NCBI GenBank assembly: GCA_965246785.1
Contig: CBDFFM010000020.1
Coordinates: 248,001-312,000, forward strand
Origin: UBA1952 sp965246785
GTDB lineage: Bacteria > Bacteroidota > Bacteroidia > Chitinophagales > Chitinophagaceae
Direction: 5' to 3'
DNA length: 64,000 bases
Numbering within the stretch: the first letter of the stretch is position 1; each line of letters begins with the position of its first letter. Positions 25,817 to 35,600 of the stretch are shown piece by piece. The translations under genes and the position numbers were made by a program. The notes below the pieces were generated by a model. The model had not been told where the DNA came from, did not search any database, and worked only from the letters and a program-made list of their open reading frames with translations.

Positions 25817-27664
25817 TTACTCTTTCACAAACGTGGCGCGGCTTGCCTTTCCGCCGCTCTGTACGTTGACTGAGTACATACCTGGCATCAGACCGGAGAC
25901 AGACAGGCGCACCAGCTCGTTCCCGCTGCTGAAGCTCCGGCTGCTTACCAGCCTGCCCTGGACGTCATACACATTGATTGTACCGCTTGCCATTGACAGC
26001 GGCATCTGGATTTCCACAAAGTCTGTAGCAGGATTCGGTGCAATCACCAGTCCTTTCCCGCGGACAGTCTGGATGGCAGTCGGTGCTTGCTTATTGGCAT
26101 ACCCGCAGTCAAGCAGAATGGTGTCCGGCAGCACAAAGCGCACCAGGTCTTCCTGAATTGCATCAATAGGCAGGGGGGATTCCGTATTGTCAACGTATTG
26201 CAGGTCCTGGTCTACTTCCACAGGGTCAGTATCCGGGTCGCAGTCCGAGTTGTAATTGTCCTTTATCAGAAAGCTCGGCGTGTAGCCGACTACGCCGGAG
26301 TACACGGGATAGCCATTTCTGCTATTGTAGGTAATTGCCGAAGTACTGGTGCCGTGTGATGCATTGAGCGGCACATAGCGGCTGTGCACCCCCGAATTGT
26401 TGGTCTGCATGTAGACCGCACCAGCACCTGAATTATACAAATCGGCCTCATAGCCGCCTACATAGATGTCGCCCCTGCGCTGGCCTAAGGTTACGGTTGT
26501 GCCGCAGCTTGACACGCCAACGCTACACGTACCGCCACTACAGCCGCTGCCGGAGCCGTGCTGATAGGTTTTCATGAAGGTGGGTGTCCCAAGACCGACC
26601 GGGTCAATCTTCATCAGCATAAGGTCCTGCAAATCGTGCTGGTAACAGTGGGTGCCTCCCGAAGCGCCGGTGAGCACTACGTGCTCGTCAAAGGCATCTG
26701 CCACACCAATCGTCTTCATAAAACCGGAATTCTGGTTCAGTTCCTGTGTCATCAGTTTATTGGTGTAAATCATACCAGTCGCGTCTACAACGAGCAGCAT
26801 CCCACCGCCGAAATTGGCATTGGAATACTGGTATTGCACGTACTGCTGGGCAGGTCCGGTAAGTACGTACCCCTGCCGAGGCAGCTGTGAGGAAGAAAAG
26901 GCAGTTATTTTGCTGAATGACGATGGCAGGTACGTATAGTACTGTGCCTGGGTCACGATAGTTGCTGTAATGTTATGCTCCCAGATGACATTACCAGTGC
27001 CGGTTGTACCCATGACAAATGCATCGCCGGAGATGCGCTCTCCGCCGACAATGAGGTTGCCGGTAGTTGCGTCCTCAATGATAGTATTGAACCGTAGTAC
27101 TCCGCTTCCGGTTTGCTGAGGTCGGTAGCGCTTGTACCAAATCACATTGCCCCGGTTGTCTGTCCTGAGGATAAAGGCATCCTCATAGCTCGGCCCGCCG
27201 CAGTTGCTGAATTCGCTGGTGCGCATGACATACCCGCAGACGACATATTCGTCATTAAAGGTCCGCCGGGCATCGCTGGCATGGAAGTAGGTGCTGAGCG
27301 TGGGGCAGGTTGCCTGGAGTACATCATTAACTTCCGCCTGGGTACAATAGACGGTTGAGAGGTTGCTTGCCCGGGGCGCAAAGTTGTCCGGCATAACCTG
27401 CAGGTGAATGCGGCTAAGGGCAATCACGCCCGGCTTGTTATTCATGCCGTTGATGAAAACGGCCTGCGCGCTGTTGCCGAGCAGGTACTGGTTGCCGGGT
27501 ATGTATTCCAGGCTTGCGTTTAAAGTAGTCTGCAAGTGCAGGGTGGGGTTCTGCGCGCCGGCAGCGGTGCCAAGCAGGAGGCACAGGAAAAGAAAGGCTG
27601 CCCTTCCGGACCACCCTGTGGCGGTATAGCGTACCTGCCGGTTAATGTAGAGCGTTTGCTTCAT
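25817..27664 (-). CDS. Secreted protein with T9SS C-terminal sorting domain
   Basis: The product has 615 residues. A signal peptide with a long hydrophobic core (AAFLFLCLLLGTAAGAQ) is followed by a beta-rich extracellular region with repeats of the type GNVIWYKRYRPQ / GNVIWEHNIT / GGERISGDAFV, resembling a propeller-like repeat protein. The C-terminus (LVIAPNPATDFVEIQMPL ... GMYSVNVQSGGKASRATFVKE) is a classic type A T9SS sorting domain. It should be released or anchored at the cell surface. Ligand and function are unknown. It is the last gene of the leftward series that starts with the signalling operon, but has its own 170-nt upstream gap. Confidence 0.88.
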   Translation of the reverse strand: MKQTLYINRQVRYTATGWSGRAAFLFLCLLLGTAAGAQNPTLHLQTTLNASLEYIPGNQYLLGNSAQAVFINGMNNKPGVIALSRIHLQVMPDNFAPRASNLSTVYCTQAEVNDVLQATCPTLSTYFHASDARRTFNDEYVVCGYVMRTSEFSNCGGPSYEDAFILRTDNRGNVIWYKRYRPQQTGSGVLRFNTIIEDATTGNLIVGGERISGDAFVMGTTGTGNVIWEHNITATIVTQAQYYTYLPSSFSKITAFSSSQLPRQGYVLTGPAQQYVQYQYSNANFGGGMLLVVDATGMIYTNKLMTQELNQNSGFMKTIGVADAFDEHVVLTGASGGTHCYQHDLQDLMLMKIDPVGLGTPTFMKTYQHGSGSGCSGGTCSVGVSSCGTTVTLGQRRGDIYVGGYEADLYNSGAGAVYMQTNNSGVHSRYVPLNASHGTSTSAITYNSRNGYPVYSGVVGYTPSFLIKDNYNSDCDPDTDPVEVDQDLQYVDNTESPLPIDAIQEDLVRFVLPDTILLDCGYANKQAPTAIQTVRGKGLVIAPNPATDFVEIQMPLSMASGTINVYDVQGRLVSSRSFSSGNELVRLSVSGLMPGMYSVNVQSGGKASRATFVKE

Positions 27665-27837
27665 AAAATGGATGGTTTTGTTGGCTGGATATGACTCTAG
27701 CGGTTATTAAAAAGACTGCATACTTATTCGGTATGTGGAGAGATGGACTAAGGGACTTGTGGATGGGTGTATAGGGGCGGGCATGCTTCAGGCTGGCTAT
27801 TTATGTATAGTACCTGCCCGGCTGCTTTGACTCTTGC

Positions 27838-28344
27838 CTATTGATGCATGGATGGCGAGGGCACTGTTTCTTCCAAATCATATGACTGGCACTGTGGTCT
27901 GTAGGAGCGCTGTTCGCGGACATTTGTAAGCACAGGCGGGCTGCGTAATCCCATTTGTTCGTCTTTGTGCAGGTATATCAGTGCCTCGCCGTATGCCGCG
28001 GGCCGGCAACCTTTTGCCATAAATCCATGTGCCCCGCATTTCAGTACCCTGTCCGCTATATAGGGTTCCGTACCGGAAGAATAGGCCAGTATGGTAATCT
28101 CCGGAAAGGACATACTCAGCCTGCAAGCCGTTTCGTGGCCGTCCATTACCGGCATGTCAATATCCAACAGGCAAGCATCCGGAAGCTGTCGTGACCCTTC
28201 GAGCTGGCTCAGAAAATCAAGGCCGTTGGCGGCTTCAAAACGCACGGCAATGCCTTGCTGCTCAAAGCTTCTACGGCACAGATAACGGGTTACCGGACAG
28301 TCGTCTATAAGCGCGACACTAAAAGCGGGAGGCATCTTTGGCAT
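27838..28344 (-). CDS. Stand-alone receiver-domain response regulator
   Basis: The product has 168 residues. The receiver domain has the acidic pair (LIDDCP), the phospho-accepting Asp in LLDIDMPVMDG, a Ser/Thr-position AYSSG and the Lys in FMAKG. The remaining 45 residues have no DNA-binding domain and look disordered. It may act through protein contacts or as a phosphate sink for the kinase just upstream. A strong palindrome and a -7-like box lie directly before it; if used, the leader would be very short (about 7 nt). Confidence 0.88.
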   Translation of the reverse strand: MPKMPPAFSVALIDDCPVTRYLCRRSFEQQGIAVRFEAANGLDFLSQLEGSRQLPDACLLDIDMPVMDGHETACRLSMSFPEITILAYSSGTEPYIADRVLKCGAHGFMAKGCRPAAYGEALIYLHKDEQMGLRSPPVLTNVREQRSYRPQCQSYDLEETVPSPSMHQ

Positions 28345-28357
28345 ACGAGAGGGTGCA

Positions 28358-28403
28358 CAAAGGTGGCAGAGCCCGAAAGCCTTAAACCCAAGATTATTCT
28401 TGG
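28358..28403 (-). promoter_or_regulatory. Perfect palindrome plus -7 box before the receiver gene
   Basis: CCAAGATTATTCTTGG (28388-28403), with perfect 6-bp arms. On the minus strand, 23 nt after CTTG, comes CACCTTTG (28365-28358), one mismatch from TAnnTTTG. The receiver gene starts at 28344. Confidence 0.65.
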
Positions 28404-28425
28404 CCTGTTACGGCTTTATTTTCCA

Positions 28426-29226
28426 TTACTGGCCCGGAGCTTGTTGCATTATAGGGAGCACTAGTAAAATACTACACCCTTTACCGGGGGTGGCATCAAC
28501 GTGTAACTGAGCTCCCATGAGGTTAGCCCGGTGCTGCATGTTCCGGAATCCGAGGCCTTCTTTATAGCCACTGGCACTTGCATCAAATCCACTGCCGTCG
28601 TCCGATATCTGCATGCTAAATGCATCGGCGTCGTATTTGAGGGTAATGGCAATCCGGGACGCACGCGCATGTTTAACGCTATTGTGTAGCGCCTCCTGCG
28701 CAATGCGGTACGCGAGCAACTTTTCACTTGCCGTAATGGTTTCATCAAGCCCTTCAATCTGGAGGCTGCAGGCTATGCCACGCATCGAGTCAATGTATTC
28801 GAGTTCCTTGCGCAATACGGCGCTCAGGCCATGCGTGGTAACGTAATCTCCGTTCAGTGAGTAGCTGATGTTACGCAGGTCATTGCCAATCTGCTCGGCA
28901 AGCGTAATGCTTGTTTGCAGCACCTTACTATCCATATGAATGGCGGTATTTTCCTTCAGAGCTTTAATATTCATCTGGAGAAAATCCATTTTCTGGGAGA
29001 CGTTGTCATGGATTTCGCGGGATATCTGGTTCATAGAACGTTCCTGCTCTTCCAACCTCGCTGTCATGAGCCCCATGCTATGGTCATAGCGCATCTTCTC
29101 TTTCTCCATACCGAAGAAACGTGTCCTTCGATGATGGTAGAGCATGTAGAAGACAATAAAGAACAGGAACAGCAGAAAGAGAATGGCACCCGCAACCAGT
29201 ACAGGTATGAAGTAGGATTCATTCAT
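28426..29226 (-). CDS. Membrane sensor histidine kinase, HisKA_3 / NarX-DesK type
   Basis: The product is 266 residues from the ATG at 29226 (12 further upstream codons are open). A single N-terminal membrane helix (LVAGAILFLLFLFFIVFYML) is followed by a short coiled linker. The HisKA_3 H-box is REIHDNVSQK, the ATPase N-box is AQEALHNSVKHARAS and the G-box is DDGSGFD. There is no extracellular sensor domain, so input probably comes from the 7TM-like protein that overlaps it. Its natural partner is the NarL-type regulator at 30452. Confidence 0.92.
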   Translation of the reverse strand: MNESYFIPVLVAGAILFLLFLFFIVFYMLYHHRRTRFFGMEKEKMRYDHSMGLMTARLEEQERSMNQISREIHDNVSQKMDFLQMNIKALKENTAIHMDSKVLQTSITLAEQIGNDLRNISYSLNGDYVTTHGLSAVLRKELEYIDSMRGIACSLQIEGLDETITASEKLLAYRIAQEALHNSVKHARASRIAITLKYDADAFSMQISDDGSGFDASASGYKEGLGFRNMQHRANLMGAQLHVDATPGKGCSILLVLPIMQQAPGQ

Positions 29227-29872
29227 GGACGGGCACCCATTTGGGGTATTTGACAAACACAACGCACACTATGCCATAGGTAATGATGTTCACCATATCA
29301 AAGGATGCATCTACAATCCAGCCTGCTGACGGATGGCGGATATACAGGTATTGGTAGAGTGCCCAGTTGCAAAAGGTAACCGACCAGAAAAAGATGAAGG
29401 CGATGCCAATCCAGAAATGAGGGTTATGCGTCAGCGTTTTCTGAGCTTCCTCAATCATTATCCGTGCGAAGGAGAAGAGCGCAATTGCAATGGTCAGTAT
29501 GCCTTCAAAGTAAAGAAAGTAATTGTTGAATTTGTTGAGGGGCTGGAGAAACAGTGTGTTCGCAATGCCTAGTGCAACACCACCGGCTCCTATCCAATAT
29601 CCTATGTGCCCAGCGCGAAAAATAGCAATGCTGCTATTGAAGTAAGCGCACACCATTGCCAGTTCTATCCAGCTATAAATGCCATAGACAGCCATGTTAT
29701 TGTGCTGCTGCCTGGCAAATACAAAAGCAAGGCATTCCGCAATAAAGGAGATGCAGTATAGCCAGACAAGAATGCGCAAGGCTGGCTCTACACGCTGATA
29801 CCTGTACAGGCCAATGAGGCAGGTACATAACAGCATCAGCAAGTTCGCTAGATAGACGGAGTATTCAGTCAC
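29219..29872 (-). CDS. Polytopic membrane protein, probable sensory partner of the kinase
   Basis: From the GTG at 29872, two nt after the stop of the lipoprotein gene, the product has 217 residues. The frame is open to an ATG at 29932, but that start would lie inside the lipoprotein gene and add a non-hydrophobic tail. There are about six to seven membrane helices (YLANLLMLLCTCLIGLY, ILVWLYCISFIAECLAFVF, GYWIGAGGVALGIANTLFL, FWIGIAFIFFWSVTFCNWAL and others). It overlaps the kinase by 8 nt. No family function is known to me; the position and overlap suggest it senses a signal for the kinase. Confidence 0.75.
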   Translation of the reverse strand: MTEYSVYLANLLMLLCTCLIGLYRYQRVEPALRILVWLYCISFIAECLAFVFARQQHNNMAVYGIYSWIELAMVCAYFNSSIAIFRAGHIGYWIGAGGVALGIANTLFLQPLNKFNNYFLYFEGILTIAIALFSFARIMIEEAQKTLTHNPHFWIGIAFIFFWSVTFCNWALYQYLYIRHPSAGWIVDASFDMVNIITYGIVCVVFVKYPKWVPVHE

Positions 29873-29874
29873 GT

Positions 29875-30405
29875 CTAATGAACCAGCAAGTCGTTTGAGG
29901 CCGTGCCTTCCGTTACACAGCTGTACGGACAAGGACGGCTCATGTCTTCTACGCTGTTGCCCCTAAAGTAAACATAGTCCCCGTCGTTATTGAATCCGGC
30001 AAGAATTACAGTGAGTCCTTTCGGGCTGTACCCGCAGGGCTGGTCCTTGTGGCCGCTGTTAATGTAGCTCAGCCTGTGCGCGAACATAATCTTCAGATGG
30101 GATATATCAGCGCCACTGTCGGAGGTGAGGTATTCGCGCAGGGCATTTGCATCTATGATAAGAGAGTGGAGGTTAGTATCCGCTCCGCCGCCGCTCTGTA
30201 CGCTTGCCAGGTAGCTGCCTATCATCTTGTTGGCAGTGTCAATTGAGATAAAGGAAGTGTCTTCTCCGGGTGCCAGCATGCGCATGGAAACGTTTCCTTT
30301 TGTAGAGTCCGAATTGCGCTTTGAAGTACTTGTTCCGGTTTGATTACAGGAAACGGAAATGAGGAGCAGAATGCAAAGGCAGGGCGCGAGAATGGATTTG
30401 TGCAT
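29875..30405 (-). CDS. Hypothetical lipoprotein of the signalling operon
   Basis: The product has 176 residues. The signal peptide ends in the lipobox ISVSC (Cys20), followed by a Ser/Thr-rich linker and a soluble domain (TANKMIGSYLASVQSG ... ANALREYLTSD ... CGYSPKGLTVILAGFNNDG). It is probably lipid-anchored in the envelope. It directly precedes the membrane protein and kinase genes and may be the ligand-binding part of the sensor. Confidence 0.78.
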   Translation of the reverse strand: MHKSILAPCLCILLLISVSCNQTGTSTSKRNSDSTKGNVSMRMLAPGEDTSFISIDTANKMIGSYLASVQSGGGADTNLHSLIIDANALREYLTSDSGADISHLKIMFAHRLSYINSGHKDQPCGYSPKGLTVILAGFNNDGDYVYFRGNSVEDMSRPCPYSCVTEGTASNDLLVH

Positions 30406-30451
30406 GTGTGTGATTTTGGTGTGTGGTTGTAATTATAAAGGTGTTAGTGTG

Positions 30452-31159
30452 TCAGTGTTTTTTGAGCTTCAGGCTGTGTGCGGTGATATCTATATCAAGC
30501 GCCACAAGGCCGAACTGGATGGCATACATGACAAGGCTGGAGCGGCTGCCGACGTTAAGTTTCTTAAACAGGCTATTCCGGTACCAGTCCACGCTGTGCA
30601 GAGTCGTGTTGAGCTTTTGCGCAATCTGGTCGTAACTGAGGTCGCTACAGCAATACTTAAGCAGGGCAATTTCCTTCTCTGAAAACTCGGGCAACTTGAC
30701 CTCGTTGTTCTTTACCGAACGGTAAAACTTGTAAGTCGGCACATCCGGACTGTAGATGCCATTTTCGTGGATGGATCTTATTGCCGCTTCCAGTTCTTTT
30801 GGCGAGCAGTTTTTTTGCAGGTACCCCTCGGCCCCTGCCCGTATCATCCGGGCAAGGTAATAGTCCGTACTATGGCCGGTGAGCACAAGCACCCGGACAT
30901 GCGGCCACCAGGCTTTTATCTGAATGAGCGCTTCAAGGCCGTTCAGCACTGGCATAAAAATATCCAAGATGCAGATATCAGGCAGTTCGGTGGCTTGCTT
31001 CATCTGTTCGATGAGCTCACTGCCATCATTTGCTTCCAAAATGACATGACATCCCTCAAACGTGTTGATATAACCGATAATGCCTTTACGAACCATTTCG
31101 TGGTCATCGGCATATCCTACCCTGATAGCGTTGAGGTAGTGAGCTTTAGCTGAATCCAA
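30452..31159 (-). CDS. NarL/FixJ-type response regulator
   Basis: The product has 235 residues. The receiver domain has ADDHEMVRKG, the phospho-Asp in CILDIFMPVLNG, LVLTGHS and the Lys in YLQKNCSP. The C-terminal LuxR-type HTH is present (LPEFSEKEIALLKYCCSD ... YDQIAQKLNTTLHSVDWYRNSLFKKLNV). The start appears to be TTG at 31159; no ATG precedes the conserved IRVGYADDH. It heads the signalling operon. The upstream palindrome with a -7 box at fixed spacing makes this regulator the natural candidate for binding that motif, including autoregulation. Confidence 0.93.
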   Translation of the reverse strand: MDSAKAHYLNAIRVGYADDHEMVRKGIIGYINTFEGCHVILEANDGSELIEQMKQATELPDICILDIFMPVLNGLEALIQIKAWWPHVRVLVLTGHSTDYYLARMIRAGAEGYLQKNCSPKELEAAIRSIHENGIYSPDVPTYKFYRSVKNNEVKLPEFSEKEIALLKYCCSDLSYDQIAQKLNTTLHSVDWYRNSLFKKLNVGSRSSLVMYAIQFGLVALDIDITAHSLKLKKH

Positions 31160-31181
31160 GGGTGCTTGTTGAGGTTGTGGG

Positions 31182-31227
31182 CGAATATAATCCGCCCAAT
31201 ACCGTCATTTTCCAAGATTTATCTTGG
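31182..31227 (-). promoter_or_regulatory. Perfect-arm palindrome plus -7 box before the NarL-type regulator
   Basis: CCAAGATTTATCTTGG (31212-31227). On the minus strand, 23 nt after CTTG, comes TATATTCG (31189-31182), one mismatch from TAnnTTTG. The predicted leader is about 15 nt. The rest of the 331-nt gap 31160-31490 shows nothing else recognisable. Confidence 0.68.
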
Positions 31228-31490
31228 GAAATGAGTTGTGTCATGACATGAATGCCTCATTCTTACCGCTTGCTCAAAGCGTGCAAAGGCTGGCCCTCCC
31301 GTTTGGGGGTACTGTGTTCGATTATTAAAGAGTAATAGTAAGAATACCAGCTATCACAGCGTAGTTATTGTTGACTGCATTCCTATAGATATCAATGATT
31401 TGAAAGCGGTGTGAGATACTTATCCGTAGACATGTACCGATGCTTATCAAACTAGTAATTTTTTGTATATAGAGCTTGGTAGTTCAAAGC

Positions 31491-32681
31491 CTATGCAAAA
31501 TAAGTTTCAAATTTGTAAAGATGGTGATCGGAAAGCTTTTGATTCAGTCTTGCAATTCTGGAGCGGATATTACCAGTGTTCATCTGATACCTCTCGATAG
31601 CGAGTGAATAGTGTAATACGCTGTCATCAAAGTCATCATCGAGATAATATAGCTGCCGAATCAGATCTTTGTAATCTAAGCCTTCATGGTGTACTTCAAT
31701 TGCCTTATGATACTCTCTGATTGCCATTTCATAGTGGAGCCAAGGTGTAATATAATTCAGGTCACTTGTTTCCAAAATTTCCATCATCATTCTATCAAAC
31801 CCAATCCTCTCTTCCAGGTTTAAGGATCTTTTAATGAGGAGATACCACTCGCACCAGAATCCCATACGCTCATGAATCTGCGCAAGCGAACTGTGGGTTG
31901 TATTGATATAATTTATCCCGGCTATCTTAAAATACTGAAGCATTTTTGCATAACAGTAAATGGAGTCTACACAGAGATTATGAATCTCATTCGTAATTAT
32001 GAGACCATTGAGGTCTGTTAGACCCAGACGTGATTGCTCTTTAATAGCCAAAAGCAGCTCTTTTCCAATCAGCAGTTCAATATCAAAATAATTTCTTCTT
32101 GCCTTCAATCCTAACTCTTTGATGTATAGATTCATCGTAGTTATCACTCGACTTGAATCACATAACTGATCAATTTCCGGCAGCAAGTCATTCATGTTAA
32201 TCTGTAGACTTAGGTAAAGTGTAGACACTAGCAACTCTCTAGCTTCTGTTCCGGCAGATGTATTGCGATAAATAAATGAACGCTCACTGCTTTGCTGTTC
32301 AACATACTCCAATGGCCTATCCAATATGTTTCTTATTGTATTATATTCCGCGCGGTTTGCGTGCTCGTACAACCTGTACGATGCCTTTAGTGCCTTTGGA
32401 ATAATTTTGACTCTAATAACTTCGAATAGCTGCGCCAGTTCAGCAGGCGTATACAAGTCGTTACTGATAAAATGGCTGAATGCCTGCACTGTCTTCAGCA
32501 GCTGCATGTAGTAACGCGTATTGTTACCTAAATGCATAAAAACCGAAGCGCTTGCGAAGTATAGCAATAGGGCTTTATTAAGATTCTGGCCGTTATGAAA
32601 AAGCATCTTAATATCCCAGTTACTATCACCAAATAGCCCCTCTAAATAATCAATGTCAATCCTATGCTCTTTGTTTGACAT
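31491..32681 (-). CDS. Helical partner protein of the KAP-like NTPase
   Basis: The product is 396 residues from the ATG at 32681; an upstream ATG at 32729 lies deeper in the preceding gene. It overlaps the NTPase gene by 20 nt, so it is translationally coupled. The sequence is almost entirely alpha-helical with TPR-like periodicity (WLHYEMAIREYHKAIEVHHEG; DSVLHYSLAIERYQMNTG), like the C-terminal helices of the NTPase. No enzyme motif, signal peptide or membrane helix is visible. The AT-rich composition matches the NTPase gene and differs from the flanks. Confidence 0.8.
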   Translation of the reverse strand: MSNKEHRIDIDYLEGLFGDSNWDIKMLFHNGQNLNKALLLYFASASVFMHLGNNTRYYMQLLKTVQAFSHFISNDLYTPAELAQLFEVIRVKIIPKALKASYRLYEHANRAEYNTIRNILDRPLEYVEQQSSERSFIYRNTSAGTEARELLVSTLYLSLQINMNDLLPEIDQLCDSSRVITTMNLYIKELGLKARRNYFDIELLIGKELLLAIKEQSRLGLTDLNGLIITNEIHNLCVDSIYCYAKMLQYFKIAGINYINTTHSSLAQIHERMGFWCEWYLLIKRSLNLEERIGFDRMMMEILETSDLNYITPWLHYEMAIREYHKAIEVHHEGLDYKDLIRQLYYLDDDFDDSVLHYSLAIERYQMNTGNIRSRIARLNQKLSDHHLYKFETYFA

Positions 32682-35600
32682 ACTGATAAGACAGTTTTGC
32701 CACGTCAGACATACCTGAGGCGCATGCATCTAAATAGTTGTATGTAGCATTATTGAAATGCTGCCTGTATTCGACAATAATATGTTGATTAATCTTGGTT
32801 AATACCCAATGTTCCTGTTCCTCTATGGAAGCGCCTTCCCGCGGCTCTTCGTTTAGCCCACGGGCTAAATTTTCATACAGGCTATACATATACCGCCTAT
32901 AAGCATCATCTGGAATCCGGAAGTCTTTGGGCGGAAGAGGACTTTCAAGGTCATTTAATTTGTTGCAATTATCCTTAAGTAAACCATTCTTGTAATAGAG
33001 TACATCGGCCGTCTTGTTGTAATATTCAACTCCAACCGCATACTTTTCGTGATACTTTACTGAACGAAATATGAATTTAAATTCCTCATCTGCACGATCC
33101 ATATCAATCTGGGTTATTCCGGTAATGCTATGTTTTTCTAGTACTTGTAATTTAGCTATGATTGGTTGAAAGAATAACCTTAATCCTTCCTGTAGGGATA
33201 TATTCTGATATATTTCGGCCTTGTCGGTGGAAAACCATTCATCTCTGAGGGTTTTATCAAAGAAATCTTCCTCAAAACCAACAAACGAATCCATTTCTTG
33301 CCAACTCATTATCTTGCCTTTATTTGGTTTTATGCCTTCTTTTTTATTTATATCAAAATGCCTACCAATAATTCGGATGGTTTCTCGCGGGCTGTTTTTT
33401 GTACCAAACTTCTCCTTATCCATCCAATGAATGATGGCAGATTTATGTTCATTTATATTGTTCTGTAATAATGTGGGAACTCCGGGCTGTTTGATAATTA
33501 GGTCATAGTGGCGGTCTAAGAAATTTTGTAGTTCAGGTTTATTCACAAAGAACACCTCTAAATCAATGCTATTTAGATCAATGTCTCTTATTCTGACGAC
33601 CATAGTCGACAGCTGACTATATACCATAAAAGCTGATTCATAGGTCTTCTTATGCTCAAAAACCAACCCTAGTTTAAGCATATTCCGCATCAAGAGTACA
33701 AAATTGTATGGGGTTGACTGGTCCTTTTCTTGGTTCCGTATTATCTGAATTGCCTCCATATAGTGGATTATGGCATCATCATACTCTTGATCATAATAAT
33801 GAAGGTCACCAAGTATCATTTGAACAAATGAAATACTATGAACATGCTTTCCATTCTTATAATATTCGGCGCCATAGCTATTTTTCAACTCCAACAATCG
33901 CTTGCGATAATATCGCTTTACCTCCAATGATTCATCTAAAGTAAAATTGAAAGCAGCCGATTCCAGTTCTGATATTTTAGATACAAACTGAATTTCTGCA
34001 GAAAGTTTCTTATTAAATTTATACTCGTGCAGCCCGCTGAGAATATGACGTATGTGGTTTTTTGAAAGAAAGCTGATCAGGCCTGTTATAAATTCACGCA
34101 GTTCCGGGTCTTTATTAATCGCAATAATTTCAGGAGTTAATTCCAGATTTCGCCAGGAAAATCCATAGCTATGGAACTTATAAAGATGATCCATCAGATA
34201 GGTTGTTGATACCAGCAACTTATCGCCTAGCTCGTGAAAGTGATGGCTGACCGTCATAAGAAAAGGGGTAAACAGATAAGTGGTAAGGCCACATTTATAC
34301 TGTTCGTCAGGCCCGAAATATAGGTATGGCTCGGACAAGTGCTCACCACGCACAATATTTGTAGACTTCCGTAAATCTGAATCTAGTGGAAAACGAACGA
34401 AATCTTCAAATATAGAGGCTACTTTCTTGGGCGAACCATTACTCCGATAAACCAGATATGTAATGAAGTTATGAATGGTAATAATAATCTTCGCTCGAAG
34501 ATTATTACTTATTTTTTTGCCGTTAATTGTGCATTCATTTTCTAGGAACTCATTATATGCATTCAAATTAACGGGCTTCGGAACAAAATACTCGGACGGT
34601 ATTAAGAATTGGCATACGTATTGTTCAGTAAGTTCCATAACATTTGAAGTCTTGCCTTCATCCCAGTCTGTGTAAAAGCTCTCAACATAAACGACATCGT
34701 GAAAGATGCTACCAATAGAGGAATCCCGGTCAGAGACATCGGCTAATGAGGCATCATACATCTCCCGTCCAGCAATAAATATAAATTTAGCTTTAGCAGT
34801 ATTCAGGAAGAATTTTAAATTAGCTAGAATCCTTGCAATGACCTGCTGCCGCGCTCTCATCCCCTCCACTTTGGCGCTGTTATCGTCTATAATATCCTCC
34901 TTAAGCTTATCATTAAGAATGCTGTTGGCCAGCGGTTCTATTTTGTCCAATTCATCAAATACATATATAAATTTCGGCTTAACGAAAAGGCCTGGAATGT
35001 TTTCTAACTGATCAAAGAAATTAATGAGTCTATTCTCAATGTCTTTTGCATCTAGTTTTGGTTGCTGTTGCTGCTTTCCGAATGAAAAGCCACCAAATGA
35101 TTTTATTAGAAAGTTTCGCTCATATGTTTGAGTGATATTAGCATCAATATTCACAGCAATGCGTTTTAGAAGACATATAGAGCTGTAATTTGTTTTAATA
35201 CCAAACACGGGTAATACCCGAATGGCAATTCGGTATATAATATAATACATTATTAACAGCATTATATTTAGATAGTCAAGCCGTTTGGGTATTAAGCTAT
35301 CCCAGTGAATGAACCCGAGGGTATCACTAAGAAAAAAAACCAAGCTTTTACTTAGCCATTCATAGGATGCAGCCATAAAATGGTCTACAATTATGCAGCT
35401 ACCTCTAAATACCTTTTTTGATGCCTTTATCTCTTGAGTAACCTCTTTTATGTATATTTTATCCGGAATAACGTTAGTAGCGCTATCACTTGCGACATAC
35501 CGAGCTTCACGTATTTTCCCATCAATCGTGATAAGCGATTCACCTCCTGTTGGGATAGGGGGAAGATCTTTCTTGCCATTATTTAGTTTTGAATACAATT

